This document shows, piece after piece, positions 16,986 to 27,268 of a DNA stretch of 64,000 nt. The position numbers and the translations under genes are program-made. The DNA comes from Bacteroidales bacterium. Its GTDB lineage: Bacteria; Bacteroidota; Bacteroidia; Bacteroidales; VadinHA17. The notes under the pieces are model-generated. The model ran no database searches. It was given only the letters and a program-made list of their open reading frames with translations, and was not told where the DNA came from. Within the stretch, counting starts at the first letter, position 1. Each line of letters opens with the position of its first letter. The stretch is from contig JAOZPG010000013.1 of the NCBI GenBank assembly GCA_029932855.1, positions 1 to 64,000 of the forward strand, in the 5' to 3' direction.

Positions 16986-17569
16986 TATTTACCTCCTCCA
17001 ATATTTTTAGGTTCGGCTTCAGAAAGCACAGCAGTATAATATTTCTTTACAGCTTTTTGCTGATCTTCTTCAAGGTCATCATATTTGTTTCCAAACTTCT
17101 GTAAAGATAATTCATTCCTGAGCTCGTTCTTGGCTGCCAGGATCTCATTTTGCACCATAAGGTATGTCCCATATGATGTCCCCCTGTCATTCTGCAGGGA
17201 AATGATAGGATTTTTAGGAACATAAACCCTCCCAAAAAATGGCAAATCCTTATAGTCTTTAGCCGGAAGATTATCCAGGTCTTCAGGGTTTGCTATGAAT
17301 TCCTTGGCTTTTTCACGAAGCTGATGAATATCCATTGGCTTGTTCTCAACCAAAAGCTGATCAAATTTATTGATCTTCACAACAAACACATTCCTTTCTT
17401 TTATCTGGTCCTGGTTTTCAGGCTGGTCTTTATCAGGAATTGGAGGCAGACCTCTCATTAGGCCGGTATCAACATCCATTGTGGTTGTTACCAGGAAAAA
17501 GATTAAGAGGAGGAATGCAATATCGGCCATCGATCCTGCATTGATTTCTTGTAATTTCCTCTTTGACAT
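16985..17569 (-). CDS. exbD: ExbD/TolR-type transport protein (first copy)
   Basis: A 194-residue ExbD paralogue. AGSMADIAFLLLIFFLVTTTM contains the membrane Asp16. The periplasmic domain is longer than in the other copy and includes RNVFVVKINKFDQLLVEN and IISLQNDRGTSYGTYLMVQN. Two dissimilar ExbDs with one ExbB is a usual Bacteroidota set-up and may give a hetero-dimeric ExbD within the ExbB pentamer (inference). It follows the four-TM gene by 15 bp. Confidence 0.92.
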   Translation of the reverse strand: MSKRKLQEINAGSMADIAFLLLIFFLVTTTMDVDTGLMRGLPPIPDKDQPENQDQIKERNVFVVKINKFDQLLVENKPMDIHQLREKAKEFIANPEDLDNLPAKDYKDLPFFGRVYVPKNPIISLQNDRGTSYGTYLMVQNEILAAKNELRNELSLQKFGNKYDDLEEDQQKAVKKYYTAVLSEAEPKNIGGGK

Positions 17570-17584
17570 GTTATATGGTATTAT

Positions 17585-18043
17585 TTATTTAAAATACTTT
17601 ACAACTTCAGAATACAGGATCGCCAGTACAGCGCCTATAGCCAGAATATAAGTTGTCCATAAACCTGTGCCTACCCATTTAAGGGTTACAGGTTCGTTTT
17701 GAGTTCCGTCATAGCCATCCATAGTAAGAGTGGCATCTGAAGCAAGGAAATAAGCAACAACAATAAGAACAGCTACTCCCAACAGAACAAGCAATCCTTT
17801 TTTCAAGCCTTTAGGATGAATGATCATATTGAATATTGAAAATCCCAAAACAGTAACTGCGGTTCCTATTACCAATAAATATGTCCATCTCAGGAAAAGT
17901 TCGGTAATAACCGGTTCTTCCATACTTGTTCCTTCGGTTCCCGGCACAACACCTCCAATGTAAAATATCAATATCAGTACAATGGAGATTCCTAGCAGGG
18001 AATAAAGGATGTAATTTATTATCTTAGAAAGTTTGTTTGACAT
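17585..18043 (-). CDS. Four-TM protein inside the exbB-exbD operon
   Basis: A 152-residue membrane protein of unknown function. Four hydrophobic segments are visible: about residues 8-30, 50-72, 78-100 and 125-147. The second is preceded by acidic TEGTSMEEPVITE and the third is followed by a polar loop (LASDATLTMDGYDGTQNEP). It lies 11 bp after exbB and 15 bp before the first exbD, so it is made together with the motor proteins. An accessory role in that complex is inference from gene order. It has no cofactor-binding motif. Confidence 0.8.
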   Translation of the reverse strand: MSNKLSKIINYILYSLLGISIVLILIFYIGGVVPGTEGTSMEEPVITELFLRWTYLLVIGTAVTVLGFSIFNMIIHPKGLKKGLLVLLGVAVLIVVAYFLASDATLTMDGYDGTQNEPVTLKWVGTGLWTTYILAIGAVLAILYSEVVKYFK

Positions 18044-18054
18044 AGCAAGTTGGT

Positions 18055-18900
18055 TTATTTCTTAACATTATACTTAACAAGCATATCGATAAGTGAAATG
18101 GAAGAATCTTCCATTGAGTTTACAAGAGCATCGATCTTTGATAAAATATAGTTATAAAATATCTGCAGAATAACGGCAACGATGAGACCTGATACAGTTG
18201 TGATAAGAGCAATCTGAATACCACCTGCAACAAGCTGAGCAGAAACAGTACCCGCAATCCTTATCTGGTCAAATGCAGCGATCATACCAATAACAGTACC
18301 CATGAATCCTAACATAGGAGCAATAGCTATAAAGAGGGATATCCAGGAAAGGTTTTTCTCAAGTAATCCCATTTGAACACTGCCATATGCGATGACCGAC
18401 TTTTCAGCCATTTCAATTCCCTGGTCATAACGGTCGAGACCCTGATAGAAAATACTTGCTACAGGCCCCCTGGTGTTTCTGCATATCTCTTTGGCAGCAT
18501 CAATGCCACCTTCTTCAAGGGCAGCTTCAACCTGGTTTAATAATTTTTCGGTGTTTGTGGTTGCCATGTTCAGGTAAATAATCCTTTCAATTGCAAGTGC
18601 AAGTCCGAATATCAATGTTAAAAGTACGGCACCCATAAATTCTGCGCCTCCTTCAATAAACTTGGCCTTGATCTTTTTGTGGAGTTCCCCGCCTGATGCA
18701 GGTGCTTCTTCAGCAGCCTCTTCAGAAACTTCTTCTGCAGGTGCTTCAGCAACTGTTTCATCCATAGTGCCTTCTTCAGCAACAGCGGTAGTGTCTTCAG
18801 TAGTTGTTTGGTCTGCGGGCTCCTGCTGTGCATTAACATACTGTAAAGCGCTCAACCCTAACATCGCAAATACCGCCACAATAGCAAATAATTTTTTCAT
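18055..18900 (-). CDS. exbB: MotA/TolQ/ExbB proton-channel protein with signal and acidic linker
   Basis: A 281-residue ExbB-family protein. It starts with a signal-like helix (MKKLFAIVAVFAMLGLSAL) and an acidic, Ala/Glu/Thr-rich stretch (about 25-75) before the family's first helix (MGAVLLTLIFGLALAIERII). The MotA_ExbB core follows: AYGSVQMGLLEKNLSWISLF, APMLGFMGTVIGMIAAFDQIR and AGGIQIALITTVSGLIVAVI, with the conserved helix Thr/Ser residues. It leads the four-gene exb operon and has a good upstream promoter. An extra periplasmic N-terminal segment is frequent in Bacteroidota ExbB proteins. Confidence 0.93.
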   Translation of the reverse strand: MKKLFAIVAVFAMLGLSALQYVNAQQEPADQTTTEDTTAVAEEGTMDETVAEAPAEEVSEEAAEEAPASGGELHKKIKAKFIEGGAEFMGAVLLTLIFGLALAIERIIYLNMATTNTEKLLNQVEAALEEGGIDAAKEICRNTRGPVASIFYQGLDRYDQGIEMAEKSVIAYGSVQMGLLEKNLSWISLFIAIAPMLGFMGTVIGMIAAFDQIRIAGTVSAQLVAGGIQIALITTVSGLIVAVILQIFYNYILSKIDALVNSMEDSSISLIDMLVKYNVKK

Positions 18901-18977
18901 GATTAATGGTCTGTTTAGTTATTAAAGAAATCCTTTTTTCAGTTTATAAATCTAAAAATAATTAAATAATTATTTCA

Positions 18978-19008
18978 CAAATGTAAAAATCATTGATAAA
19001 CAAGCAAT
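18978..19008 (-). promoter_or_regulatory. Promoter of the exb operon
   Basis: On the minus strand TACATTTG (plus 18978-18985) matches TAnnTTTG and ATTG (plus 19005-19008) lies exactly 19 bp upstream, the Bacteroidota spacing. The exbB start is 78 bp downstream. Confidence 0.6.
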
Positions 19009-19146
19009 ATCAAATTGATATTTTATTTAACTTTTTCTATAAAAATACAGCAAAAAACAATAAGAATGAGATAAAATTTATAATCCCTTATTGTCTTTTT
19101 TTCATCTCCCGGTTTCTCATTAAACGCACTGCTCTCCTTAATGTTG

Positions 19147-19237
<91 letters not shown>

Positions 19238-19294
19238 TATCCCTTATTAGCTATGGGAATCAGCGATGCAAAATACAAAAAAATAGTAAATCTG

Positions 19295-20329
19295 CTAAGT
19301 AATTTCTCCAATTATTGACTGATTAAGTCGTATTAGGATTTCTTTTTTTGAAATATCCTGACCGAGGAGGTACATAAGCTTGGTAAGTGCTGCTTCGCTT
19401 GTAATATCTGCTCCGCCAATAAGTCCCGCCTGCTGTAGAGCAAGGCTGGTTTCATATTTTCCTTGTTCAACCGATCCGGCCAGGCATTGTGTGACATTTA
19501 GCACAATGCCTCCTTCTTTTATATATTTCTCCAATAATTTTGTAAACCATGATTCTGTAGTACTGTTACCGGCTCCAAAACTCTCAAGGACTATTGCTTT
19601 CAATTTTTTGTTTGTAAGCACAGGCTCAACGAAGTCCCTGCTTATTCCCGGAAATATCTTCAGTAATCCAACACTGGTATTAAACTTCCTGTTAAGGATA
19701 AGCTTCTTCTCAGTGTCGGGATAATATATGTTTTGCCGGTGGAACTTAAGATATACGCCCGACTCGGCCAGGGGAGGGTAATTAGGGGAAATAAAGGCAT
19801 TAAAATTATCAGCACTGTATTTAGTCGTTCTGTTGCCCCTGAGCAGTTTGTTCTCGAAATAAACACTTACTTCAGGGACCATCGCCCTGCCTTTTTCTTT
19901 TACTGCTGCTATTTCTATTGCCGAGATAAGATTCTCCCTGCCATCGGTTCTTACCAGTCCTATAGGTAACTGAGAACCCGTAAACACTACTGGTTTATTA
20001 AGATTTTGCAGATGAAAACTCAGGGCAGAGGCTGAGTATGCCATGGTATCTGTGCCATGTAGTATTATGAAGCCATCGTATTTATTGTAGTTCTTAAAAA
20101 CAGTTTCGGCCATTAACTTCCAGTTCTCAGGTTTAACATCTGAAGAATCAATAACAGGATCAAGACTCATCCAGTGAAGCTCATGAGCAATTTTTCTAAG
20201 CTCGGGGATTTCTTCTGTGATATGATTAAAATCTAAAGGTTTCAGGCTATTGTCTGCAGTATCCTTTACCATGCCTATGGTACCCCCGGTATAAATGATG
20301 AGTATTGATTGTTTTTCCTGTGAGCTCAT
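19295..20329 (-). CDS. ansA: L-asparaginase, type I-like
   Basis: Hydrolyses asparagine to aspartate and ammonia, most likely in the cytoplasm as there is no signal peptide. The 344-residue protein has both asparaginase signatures: IIYTGGTIGMV near the N-terminus (nucleophile Thr) and GFIILHGTDTMAYSASALSF with the second Thr-Asp of the active site. It ends in a C-terminal domain (VLESFGAGNSTTESWFTKLL) fitting the type I homotetramers. It lies 8 bp behind tatD on the same strand, so the two form an operon; the pairing has no obvious metabolic sense. Confidence 0.93.
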   Translation of the reverse strand: MSSQEKQSILIIYTGGTIGMVKDTADNSLKPLDFNHITEEIPELRKIAHELHWMSLDPVIDSSDVKPENWKLMAETVFKNYNKYDGFIILHGTDTMAYSASALSFHLQNLNKPVVFTGSQLPIGLVRTDGRENLISAIEIAAVKEKGRAMVPEVSVYFENKLLRGNRTTKYSADNFNAFISPNYPPLAESGVYLKFHRQNIYYPDTEKKLILNRKFNTSVGLLKIFPGISRDFVEPVLTNKKLKAIVLESFGAGNSTTESWFTKLLEKYIKEGGIVLNVTQCLAGSVEQGKYETSLALQQAGLIGGADITSEAALTKLMYLLGQDISKKEILIRLNQSIIGEIT

Positions 20330-20337
20330 ATTATATT

Positions 20338-21105
20338 TTATATTCCATAAACTTCTAATGCATTCCTGTTGGTCTTATTTGCCACGGTTTCCAGCTTTTC
20401 TCCGCTTATTTCAGCTATTTTTTCAGCAATATGAAGCAGATAAGCACTTTCATTCCTTTTTCCCCTGTATGGTACAGGTGCAAGGTAAGGAGAATCGGTC
20501 TCCAGTACCAGGTGGTCGGTCCCCAATGCTGCAACAGTCTTGTCGAGGCCTGAGTTTTTAAAGCTTACTATGCCGTTTATTCCTATCTTAAACCCCATTT
20601 GAATAGCTTTTTCTGCCTGTTCAATACTTCCTGTAAAACTATGAAATATTCCTTTTAGCTTTTTCCCGGAAAAGGGCATTAGTGTTGAAAAGATCTCGGG
20701 GAATGAATTACGTGTATGAATTATCAGTGGCAGCTTATGTTTTAGTGACAATTGTATCTGGTGGCTGAATGCTTTTATCTGTTCTTTCCGGAAGCTTGTG
20801 TCCCAATACAGGTCAATGCCAACTTCACCTATGCCATAAAATTTTTCTTTCTTAAGCCATAACTCAACATTTTCAAGTTCCCTTGTATAATTTTCTTTTA
20901 CTGAAGTGGGATGTAAGCCTATCATAGGAAAGCAGTGCTGTGGGTATTCCCCGGCCAGCCTGAGCATAGCCGGAACACTTTTTGAATCAATATTGGGAAG
21001 GAATATCTTATTAATATTGTTTTTAAATGCTCTTTGCATCACATCATCCCTGTCGCTATCGAATTCAGGGAGGTATATATGGCTATGTGTATCTGTAAAA
21101 AACAT
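20338..21105 (-). CDS. tatD: TatD-family metal-dependent hydrolase/DNase
   Basis: A 255-residue TIM-barrel hydrolase. Metal ligands appear as TDTHSHIYLPEFD near the start (HxH), GIGEVGIDLYW (Glu), LPLIIHTRNSF (His), GIFHSFTG (His) and VLETDSPYLAPVPYRGKRN (Asp). TatD proteins act as 3'-5' exonucleases or deacylases of D-aminoacyl-tRNA-like substrates; which one applies here cannot be told. It is the first gene of a pair with ansA. Its start lies 27 bp from the gdhA terminator, so transcription of gdhA should end before it. Confidence 0.94.
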   Translation of the reverse strand: MFFTDTHSHIYLPEFDSDRDDVMQRAFKNNINKIFLPNIDSKSVPAMLRLAGEYPQHCFPMIGLHPTSVKENYTRELENVELWLKKEKFYGIGEVGIDLYWDTSFRKEQIKAFSHQIQLSLKHKLPLIIHTRNSFPEIFSTLMPFSGKKLKGIFHSFTGSIEQAEKAIQMGFKIGINGIVSFKNSGLDKTVAALGTDHLVLETDSPYLAPVPYRGKRNESAYLLHIAEKIAEISGEKLETVANKTNRNALEVYGI

Positions 21106-21132
21106 TTTTTAAGTTTTCAAAAATAAGAAAAA

Positions 21133-21160
21133 AACCGGGTAGCAGGATAGCTACCCGGTT
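21133..21160 (-). terminator. Intrinsic terminator of gdhA
   Basis: Eleven-bp perfect stem AACCGGGTAGC / GCTACCCGGTT with a 6-nt loop, followed on the minus strand by seven T's. A weaker hairpin (CCTGC/GCAGG at 21164-21180) precedes it. Confidence 0.85.
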
Positions 21161-21198
21161 GATCCTGCTTTAAAGGCAGGTTTTAAAATAGAAGTCTT

Positions 21199-22542
<1,344 letters not shown>

Positions 22543-22578
22543 TTACGGTTTTAAGTTATTTATTGTAATGCATTTGAG

Positions 22579-22609
22579 CAAACATAGAGATTTTTTTATT
22601 CTGTTCAAA
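22579..22609 (-). promoter_or_regulatory. Full-consensus Bacteroidota promoter of gdhA
   Basis: On the minus strand TTTG (plus 22606-22609), 19 bp, then TATGTTTG (plus 22579-22586): an exact match to TTTG-N19-TAnnTTTG. The gdhA start codon is 40 bp downstream of the -7 element. Confidence 0.8.
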
Positions 22610-22802
22610 TGATATTGCTTATGTTATTTTTTAGTTAAGAATAGTATAATCAGCATATTGTAAGGTGCTTAGATGCCTTATGGGGGAGATACAACTACAT
22701 TTAACTGTTTTAGAACATGTTTATATCCGGGAAATATTGCCGGATATTGCAAGGAAATATAATTAGGTAGCCAGTAAACATGATCAGGGAGGATTTATAT
22801 CT
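22610..22802. other. Spacer between dprA and gdhA
   Basis: Non-coding. A perfect 8-bp hairpin ATATCCGG / CCGGATAT lies at 22723-22747, 56 bp after the dprA stop, but without a T-tract, so it may mark the dprA mRNA end only weakly. Confidence 0.4.
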
Positions 22803-23906
22803 TCAAACCATGCTATATATTTTGCCGGGCAGGCTTCTGATCAGGCCTTTGAACTCAAGATTAAGCAAAATGCCTGATAGCTGACTGCCGGGAAGATCCA
22901 TAGCTGCGGAAATATCGTCCAGACTTAATTTATCATTTTCTTCCAGCTTCTTCAGCAGCTTCTTTTCTTCAGCATCCAGTTCAATAAGTAATTTTTTCTG
23001 AGGCTTATTGTCTTCAGTCTGCTGCCAGCCCATTATATATTCGAAGTTGGAAACATCTTCGATCAGGGCTGCCCTGTTAGTGAGAATAAGCCTGTTACAA
23101 CCTTTCGACCACCGGTCATTCACTCTTCCCGGAAAAGCAAAAACATCACGATTGTACGAATTTGCCATATTTGCTGTAATCAGCGCACCTCCCTTGATTC
23201 CTGATTCCACAACTATGGTGGCATCAGATAATCCTGCAATTATTCTGTTTCTTTTTATAAAGTTTTGCTTTTCCGGTGTTTCATAACTTAAGAACTCGGT
23301 AAGCAGGGAACCCTTTTCTGTTATTTTTTTGGCAATATCGCGGTGTGCCGCAGGATATAAGGTGGACAATCCGTGTGCCAGAACAGCCACAGTTGACATT
23401 TCATTATCAAGGGAAGCCTTATGTGCAGTTATATCTATGCCATAGGCAAGGCCACTGACTATTATTATTCCCGGGTGTCTTTCTCCTATTTCTTTTACAA
23501 AGTTTGTACACAGTTCCCTTCCCCCGGGTGTTGCCCTTCTTGTGCCAACAATACTTATTACTTTTTGCCTGTTCAGTTCACACTTACCCTTACGGAACAA
23601 CACTATCGGGGCATCATTACATTGCTTTAAACGATCGGGGTATTCGGGATCGAGATAAAACAGGGTATCCAGCTCGTATTTTTCAATAAATTCAAGCTCT
23701 TTTTCTGCTTTTCCCAGTATTTCATTTACAGGAAAATTATCAAAGAGAGTATTAGCCATACCGGGGATCAGTTTAAGATTTTTTCCTGATTCCCGGAATA
23801 TAGCTTCGGCACTCCCGGTATGGGTTATTATTTTTTTTGCGTTTACCGGTCCGATCCCTGGTATTAAACTTAGGGCAATTTTATATTTGAGATCGCCGGA
23901 TGACAT
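22803..23906 (-). CDS. dprA: DNA processing protein DprA
   Basis: A 367-residue single-strand DNA-binding protein that loads RecA during natural transformation; it is also widely kept in bacteria not known to be competent. There is an N-terminal helix-hairpin-helix (LIPGIGPVNAKKIITHTG), then the Rossmann-like core with SIVGTRRATPGGRELC, GLAYGIDITAHKASL, STVAVLAHGLSTLYPAAH and FPGRVNDRWSKGCNRLI, and a C-terminal winged-helix segment (SLDDISAAMDLPGSQLSGIL). Its ATG directly follows the TAA of the upstream glutamate dehydrogenase (TAAATG), so it is translationally tied to that gene. It is framed by two gdh paralogues. Confidence 0.95.
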   Translation of the reverse strand: MSSGDLKYKIALSLIPGIGPVNAKKIITHTGSAEAIFRESGKNLKLIPGMANTLFDNFPVNEILGKAEKELEFIEKYELDTLFYLDPEYPDRLKQCNDAPIVLFRKGKCELNRQKVISIVGTRRATPGGRELCTNFVKEIGERHPGIIIVSGLAYGIDITAHKASLDNEMSTVAVLAHGLSTLYPAAHRDIAKKITEKGSLLTEFLSYETPEKQNFIKRNRIIAGLSDATIVVESGIKGGALITANMANSYNRDVFAFPGRVNDRWSKGCNRLILTNRAALIEDVSNFEYIMGWQQTEDNKPQKKLLIELDAEEKKLLKKLEENDKLSLDDISAAMDLPGSQLSGILLNLEFKGLIRSLPGKIYSMV

Positions 23907-25244
23907 TTATATTACTCCCTGGTCGAGCATTGAATTGGCCACTTTAATGAAACCGGCAATATTGGCTCCTTTTACATAATCGACATAGCCGTCATCATTT
24001 TTGCCATACTCTATGCAGGAGTTATGTATGTCTTTCATTATCTGGTGCAGCAGGTCATCAACTTCCTTACGTGTCCAGCTCAGTTTAAGTGAGTTTTGAC
24101 TCATTTCAAGTCCTGAAGTGGCGACACCTCCTGCATTTGCTGCTTTGCCGGGACCGTAAAGGATCTTGTTTTTATGGAAGACATCTATTGCTTCGGGTGT
24201 GCTAGGCATATTGGCTCCCTCACTGACACAGATACATCCGTTATCAATAAGTGTTTGGGCATCATCACCATTCAGCTCATTTTGTGTGGCACAGGGCAAG
24301 GCAATATCTACTTTTAATTCCCATGGCCTTTTGCCGGGATGAAATTCCGCACTGGGAAATTTGTCAGCATAGGGACTTACAATATCATCGTTGGTAGCTC
24401 TTAGCTCTAACATATAATCAATTTTTTCACCTTTAATCCCGTCCGGATCATATATATAGCCATCGGGTCCTGAAAGACTAACTACCTTGCCACCCAGTTC
24501 GGTGACTTTTTGAACAGCTCCCCAGGCAACATTACCAAAGCCTGAAACAGCTACAATCTTGTTCTTGAAGCTTTCCTTTTTGGTTGCAAGCATCTCTTTT
24601 GCAAAATATACATTCCCAAATCCTGTTGCCTCAGGACGGATTAAACTACCACCCCAGTTCCTTCCTTTGCCTGTAAGAACCCCCGAGTGTTCCCGGGCAA
24701 GCTTTTTATACATTCCGTATAAATATCCAATCTCCCTGCCTCCAACACCAATATCACCTGCAGGAACATCAGTCTCCGGACCAATTATTTTCCACAGTTC
24801 AAGCATGAATGACTGACAGAAGCGCATTATCTCAGCATTTGATTTACCCTTAGGGTCAAAATCACTTCCTCCTTTACCACCACCCATAGGCAGGGTGGTA
24901 AGACTATTTTTAAATATTTGTTCGAAGCCAAGGAATTTCAGAATGCTCAGGGTTACACTTGGGTGAAACCTCAGGCCTCCTTTATACGGACCGATGGCGT
25001 TGTTGAATTGTATTCTGTAGCCAAGGTTAACATGAGTATTCCCTTCATCATCCAGCCAGGAAACCTTAAAAGTCATTATTCTGTCGGGTTCCACTATTCG
25101 TTCCAGTATTCCTGCCGATTCAAATTGCGGATTTTGATTATAAACTTCCTCAATTGACTCCAGTACCTCTCTTACTGCCTGAAGGTATTCTTGTTCGCCC
25201 GGATGCCTGGCTTCCAGGTTGTTCATAAAATCATTTACATTCAT
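23907..25244 (-). CDS. gdhB: Glutamate dehydrogenase, NAD(H)-type signature
   Basis: A 445-residue paralogue of the enzyme at 21.2 kb with the same catalytic set: Lys88 ([11 protein letters not shown]), Lys124 ([11 protein letters not shown]) and Asp164 (PAGDIGVGG). The coenzyme region differs: VSGFGNVAWGAV (235-) and a second strand ending SLSGPDGYIYD (258-261). From memory this GPDG form resembles the NAD-specific Clostridium symbiosum enzyme, so a catabolic, glutamate-oxidising role is inferred. The symbol gdhB is only a label for the second copy. The dprA start abuts its stop codon. Confidence 0.95.
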   Translation of the reverse strand: MNVNDFMNNLEARHPGEQEYLQAVREVLESIEEVYNQNPQFESAGILERIVEPDRIMTFKVSWLDDEGNTHVNLGYRIQFNNAIGPYKGGLRFHPSVTLSILKFLGFEQIFKNSLTTLPMGGGKGGSDFDPKGKSNAEIMRFCQSFMLELWKIIGPETDVPAGDIGVGGREIGYLYGMYKKLAREHSGVLTGKGRNWGGSLIRPEATGFGNVYFAKEMLATKKESFKNKIVAVSGFGNVAWGAVQKVTELGGKVVSLSGPDGYIYDPDGIKGEKIDYMLELRATNDDIVSPYADKFPSAEFHPGKRPWELKVDIALPCATQNELNGDDAQTLIDNGCICVSEGANMPSTPEAIDVFHKNKILYGPGKAANAGGVATSGLEMSQNSLKLSWTRKEVDDLLHQIMKDIHNSCIEYGKNDDGYVDYVKGANIAGFIKVANSMLDQGVI

Positions 25245-25284
25245 TGCTTATTTTGTATTAGTTTGTTTTTAAATATTTTATATG

Positions 25285-25292
25285 CAAATTTA
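25285..25292 (-). promoter_or_regulatory. Candidate -7 element upstream of the gdhB-dprA pair
   Basis: TAAATTTG on the minus strand fits TAnnTTTG, 41 bp before the start codon. The -33 element at N19 is poor (TATT), so this is a half-supported promoter. Confidence 0.4.
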
Positions 25293-25339
25293 TCTAATTA
25301 GCACTATCTTAAATAATGATTTTGATCATACAAATTTTA

Positions 25340-25825
25340 TTATCCGGTAACTTTGCTTAAGCTTGTGAATAATGTTATCAGCTGGTTTCTTTGTTTTTCT
25401 TTCAGGCCGCTTAGCGTGATAGGAGGATATTTAGCAATACCCTTTTTCAATTTCCTGTACAATACGATATTCTCCCTGAGATTAAAAAAGCTTTTATAAA
25501 GTTCGAATTTATAGAATTCATTTGCCGGAAACTCAAATGATTTCCTGCTCCCTGGTATAAACCCAATAGTATAGAACTTGATACTTATTTTATTGTCTTC
25601 ATGAGACATATAGATAAACTGGTATTTAAGGATAATTGGTTTCAAAACCAGGTAAAGATAAATTGCAATAAACAGTAATATGATCTCAACCGGTCCTATT
25701 CCCAGAATGGGCTCATCAAGCAGGGGGGTCATAAAGAGTATAATTGCAATTGCACTGAGCAGGATGGTACTAATAAGATTTCTTATCCATATATGCATTG
25801 CTGTTTTTACATTTTCTATTACCAT
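25340..25825 (-). CDS. Two-TM protein of unknown function
   Basis: A 161-residue protein with a polar N-terminus, two hydrophobic helices (TILLSAIAIILFMTPLL and EIILLFIAIYLYLVLKPIIL) and a soluble basic C-terminal half (about 80-161), which has a PH-like feel (ISIKFYTIGFIPGSRKSFEF). I chose the ATG at 25825: the longer frame starts from a TTG at 25864 and would overlap the gene before it. It follows a secreted-protein gene by 10 bp. No family was recognised. Confidence 0.7.
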   Translation of the reverse strand: MVIENVKTAMHIWIRNLISTILLSAIAIILFMTPLLDEPILGIGPVEIILLFIAIYLYLVLKPIILKYQFIYMSHEDNKISIKFYTIGFIPGSRKSFEFPANEFYKFELYKSFFNLRENIVLYRKLKKGIAKYPPITLSGLKEKQRNQLITLFTSLSKVTG

Positions 25826-25835
25826 GGTCTTGTTA

Positions 25836-26543
25836 TTATATTGGCAGGGAGTTATAGTATTCAATAAGTTTTATCATGTCTTTATCTTTTCTGAGTTTCA
25901 GATCATTCTCATTGATAAAAATCTTAAGTTCTTTTTCTTTGTCTGATAATACACCCAATATGCTTTTCTTCGATTTATAAATAATACGGGCAGGCTCTCC
26001 GGATTTACTTATATAATATTCTCTTAGGGTACGAAAATAATCCCTGTAATTTTTCCCGGCCATTTCCGAAGGGGGAAGAGGCTCTCTTTTAATGATAGAT
26101 GACCGGTAGTAAAGAAGGCTGGCTGTACCGGATACAAGAACTTCGAAATAAGCTGATTTCAGTTTCCCTCCCTGGTAATACTTTACATACTTGAATATAT
26201 GATCATTAAAAGAAGCCTGCAGAAGATCTTCAGGATTGGGAATGGTATAAATATTTTCATCCCTGGTAAATTCCAATAAACCACTATGGTGGTTAAATCT
26301 TAATCCGATTTTTTCAATTCTTGAAGAATCTTTAAATAGTAATGAGCCCTCATTAAATTCTTTGTCGATATATGGATTCCCCTGCACATTCTTATAAACC
26401 TCTGTACTATATAGTGTTGTGGTGCTGATAAGTGCTTGTAGCCTGGCACTCATTCCTGTGCTGGGATTGATCTGTGAGTAATTTGGAGATGAGACTATAA
26501 GGGCAAGAATAAAAAATAAGTACCGTGATATATATGTTTTCAT
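25836..26543 (-). CDS. Secreted protein of unknown function
   Basis: A 235-residue protein with a signal peptide (MKTYISRYLFFILALIVSSP). The mature part is mixed alpha/beta and begins INPSTGMSARLQALIS; the C-terminal third is charged (SDKEKELKIFINENDLKLRK) and ends LIEYYNSLPI. Segments such as VYKNVQGNPYIDKEFNEGSL are seen in small hypothetical Bacteroidota proteins, but no function is known to me. It is followed at 10 bp by the two-TM gene and probably shares its transcript. Confidence 0.7.
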   Translation of the reverse strand: MKTYISRYLFFILALIVSSPNYSQINPSTGMSARLQALISTTTLYSTEVYKNVQGNPYIDKEFNEGSLLFKDSSRIEKIGLRFNHHSGLLEFTRDENIYTIPNPEDLLQASFNDHIFKYVKYYQGGKLKSAYFEVLVSGTASLLYYRSSIIKREPLPPSEMAGKNYRDYFRTLREYYISKSGEPARIIYKSKKSILGVLSDKEKELKIFINENDLKLRKDKDMIKLIEYYNSLPI

Positions 26544-26613
26544 GAATTTACTTTTTCAATACTTGATTATTCATTATAAATATAAACTAATCGTATTGCA
26601 ATGGGAACAATTA

Positions 26614-27060
26614 TTATCGTTTTTTTTGAAAATATGATTTCAGAAGGCTGCTGCTTTCTTTTTCAAGTATTCCGGGTACTATCAATGTCATTGTCTTCAG
26701 CAGGTCACCTGAATATTTTTGATATCCTTTTCCCGGATCCCTGGCCCCGAATACCAGCTTACTCAGCCTGCTAAGTTCAATGGCCCCGGCACACATGATA
26801 CATGGTTCCAGGCTTACATAAATGCTGCAATTAATTAAGAACTTGCTGCCAAGGTGATTCTCTGCGGCTGTTATAGCCAGTATTTCGGCATGGGCAGTAA
26901 CATCATTAAGAGATTCGACCTGGTTATGAGCCCTTGCAATTATCTGGTTTTCCGAAACAATTACTGCCCCTACGGGAACCTCATCTTTGTAAAATGCTTT
27001 TTGAGCTTCTTTTATTGCTTCTTTCATGTAAAATTCGTCTGAAAGAAATTCTTTGTTCAT
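26614..27060 (-). CDS. tadA: tRNA-specific adenosine deaminase (nucleoside deaminase family)
   Basis: A zinc-dependent deaminase of 148 residues, probably converting A34 to inosine in tRNA-Arg(ACG). Zinc ligands and catalytic Glu are His57-Ala-Glu59 (VTAHAEILAI) and Cys87-x-x-Cys90 (EPCIMCAGAI). The N-terminal YMKEAIKEAQKAF helix, VPVGAVIV and HNQVE fit TadA rather than a cytosine deaminase, as does FGARDPGKGY. It stands alone, divergent from aspS. The tRNA-Arg(CCG) at 1.8 kb is not its substrate. Confidence 0.9.
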   Translation of the reverse strand: MNKEFLSDEFYMKEAIKEAQKAFYKDEVPVGAVIVSENQIIARAHNQVESLNDVTAHAEILAITAAENHLGSKFLINCSIYVSLEPCIMCAGAIELSRLSKLVFGARDPGKGYQKYSGDLLKTMTLIVPGILEKESSSLLKSYFQKKR

Positions 27061-27241
27061 ATTTTATAATTTTGCGAGCCACATCAGGGTTAAATACAGG
27101 GCGGATATATTAAAGTTGTCTTAGCCTGTTTTTTTGTTGTCCGGACCTATTCTTTAGTGTAATTTGAAAGGATTTCTAAATAAAAGTATTTAAAATTGTT
27201 TGATTCTGAAAAAGTATTTTTCCCCTGCTTGATTTTTTCAG

Positions 27242-27249
27242 TAATTTTG
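27242..27249 (+). promoter_or_regulatory. Candidate -7 element of aspS
   Basis: TAATTTTG fits TAnnTTTG, 19 bp before the aspS ATG. No -33 element at N19 is clear. Confidence 0.4.
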
Positions 27250-27268
27250 TAAATCAAAAATTAAGATC

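Noticed and set aside
22723-22747. Hairpin ATATCCGG/CCGGATAT as dprA terminator
   Set aside because: No T-tract on either side and 56 bp from the stop; not strong enough to call a terminator.
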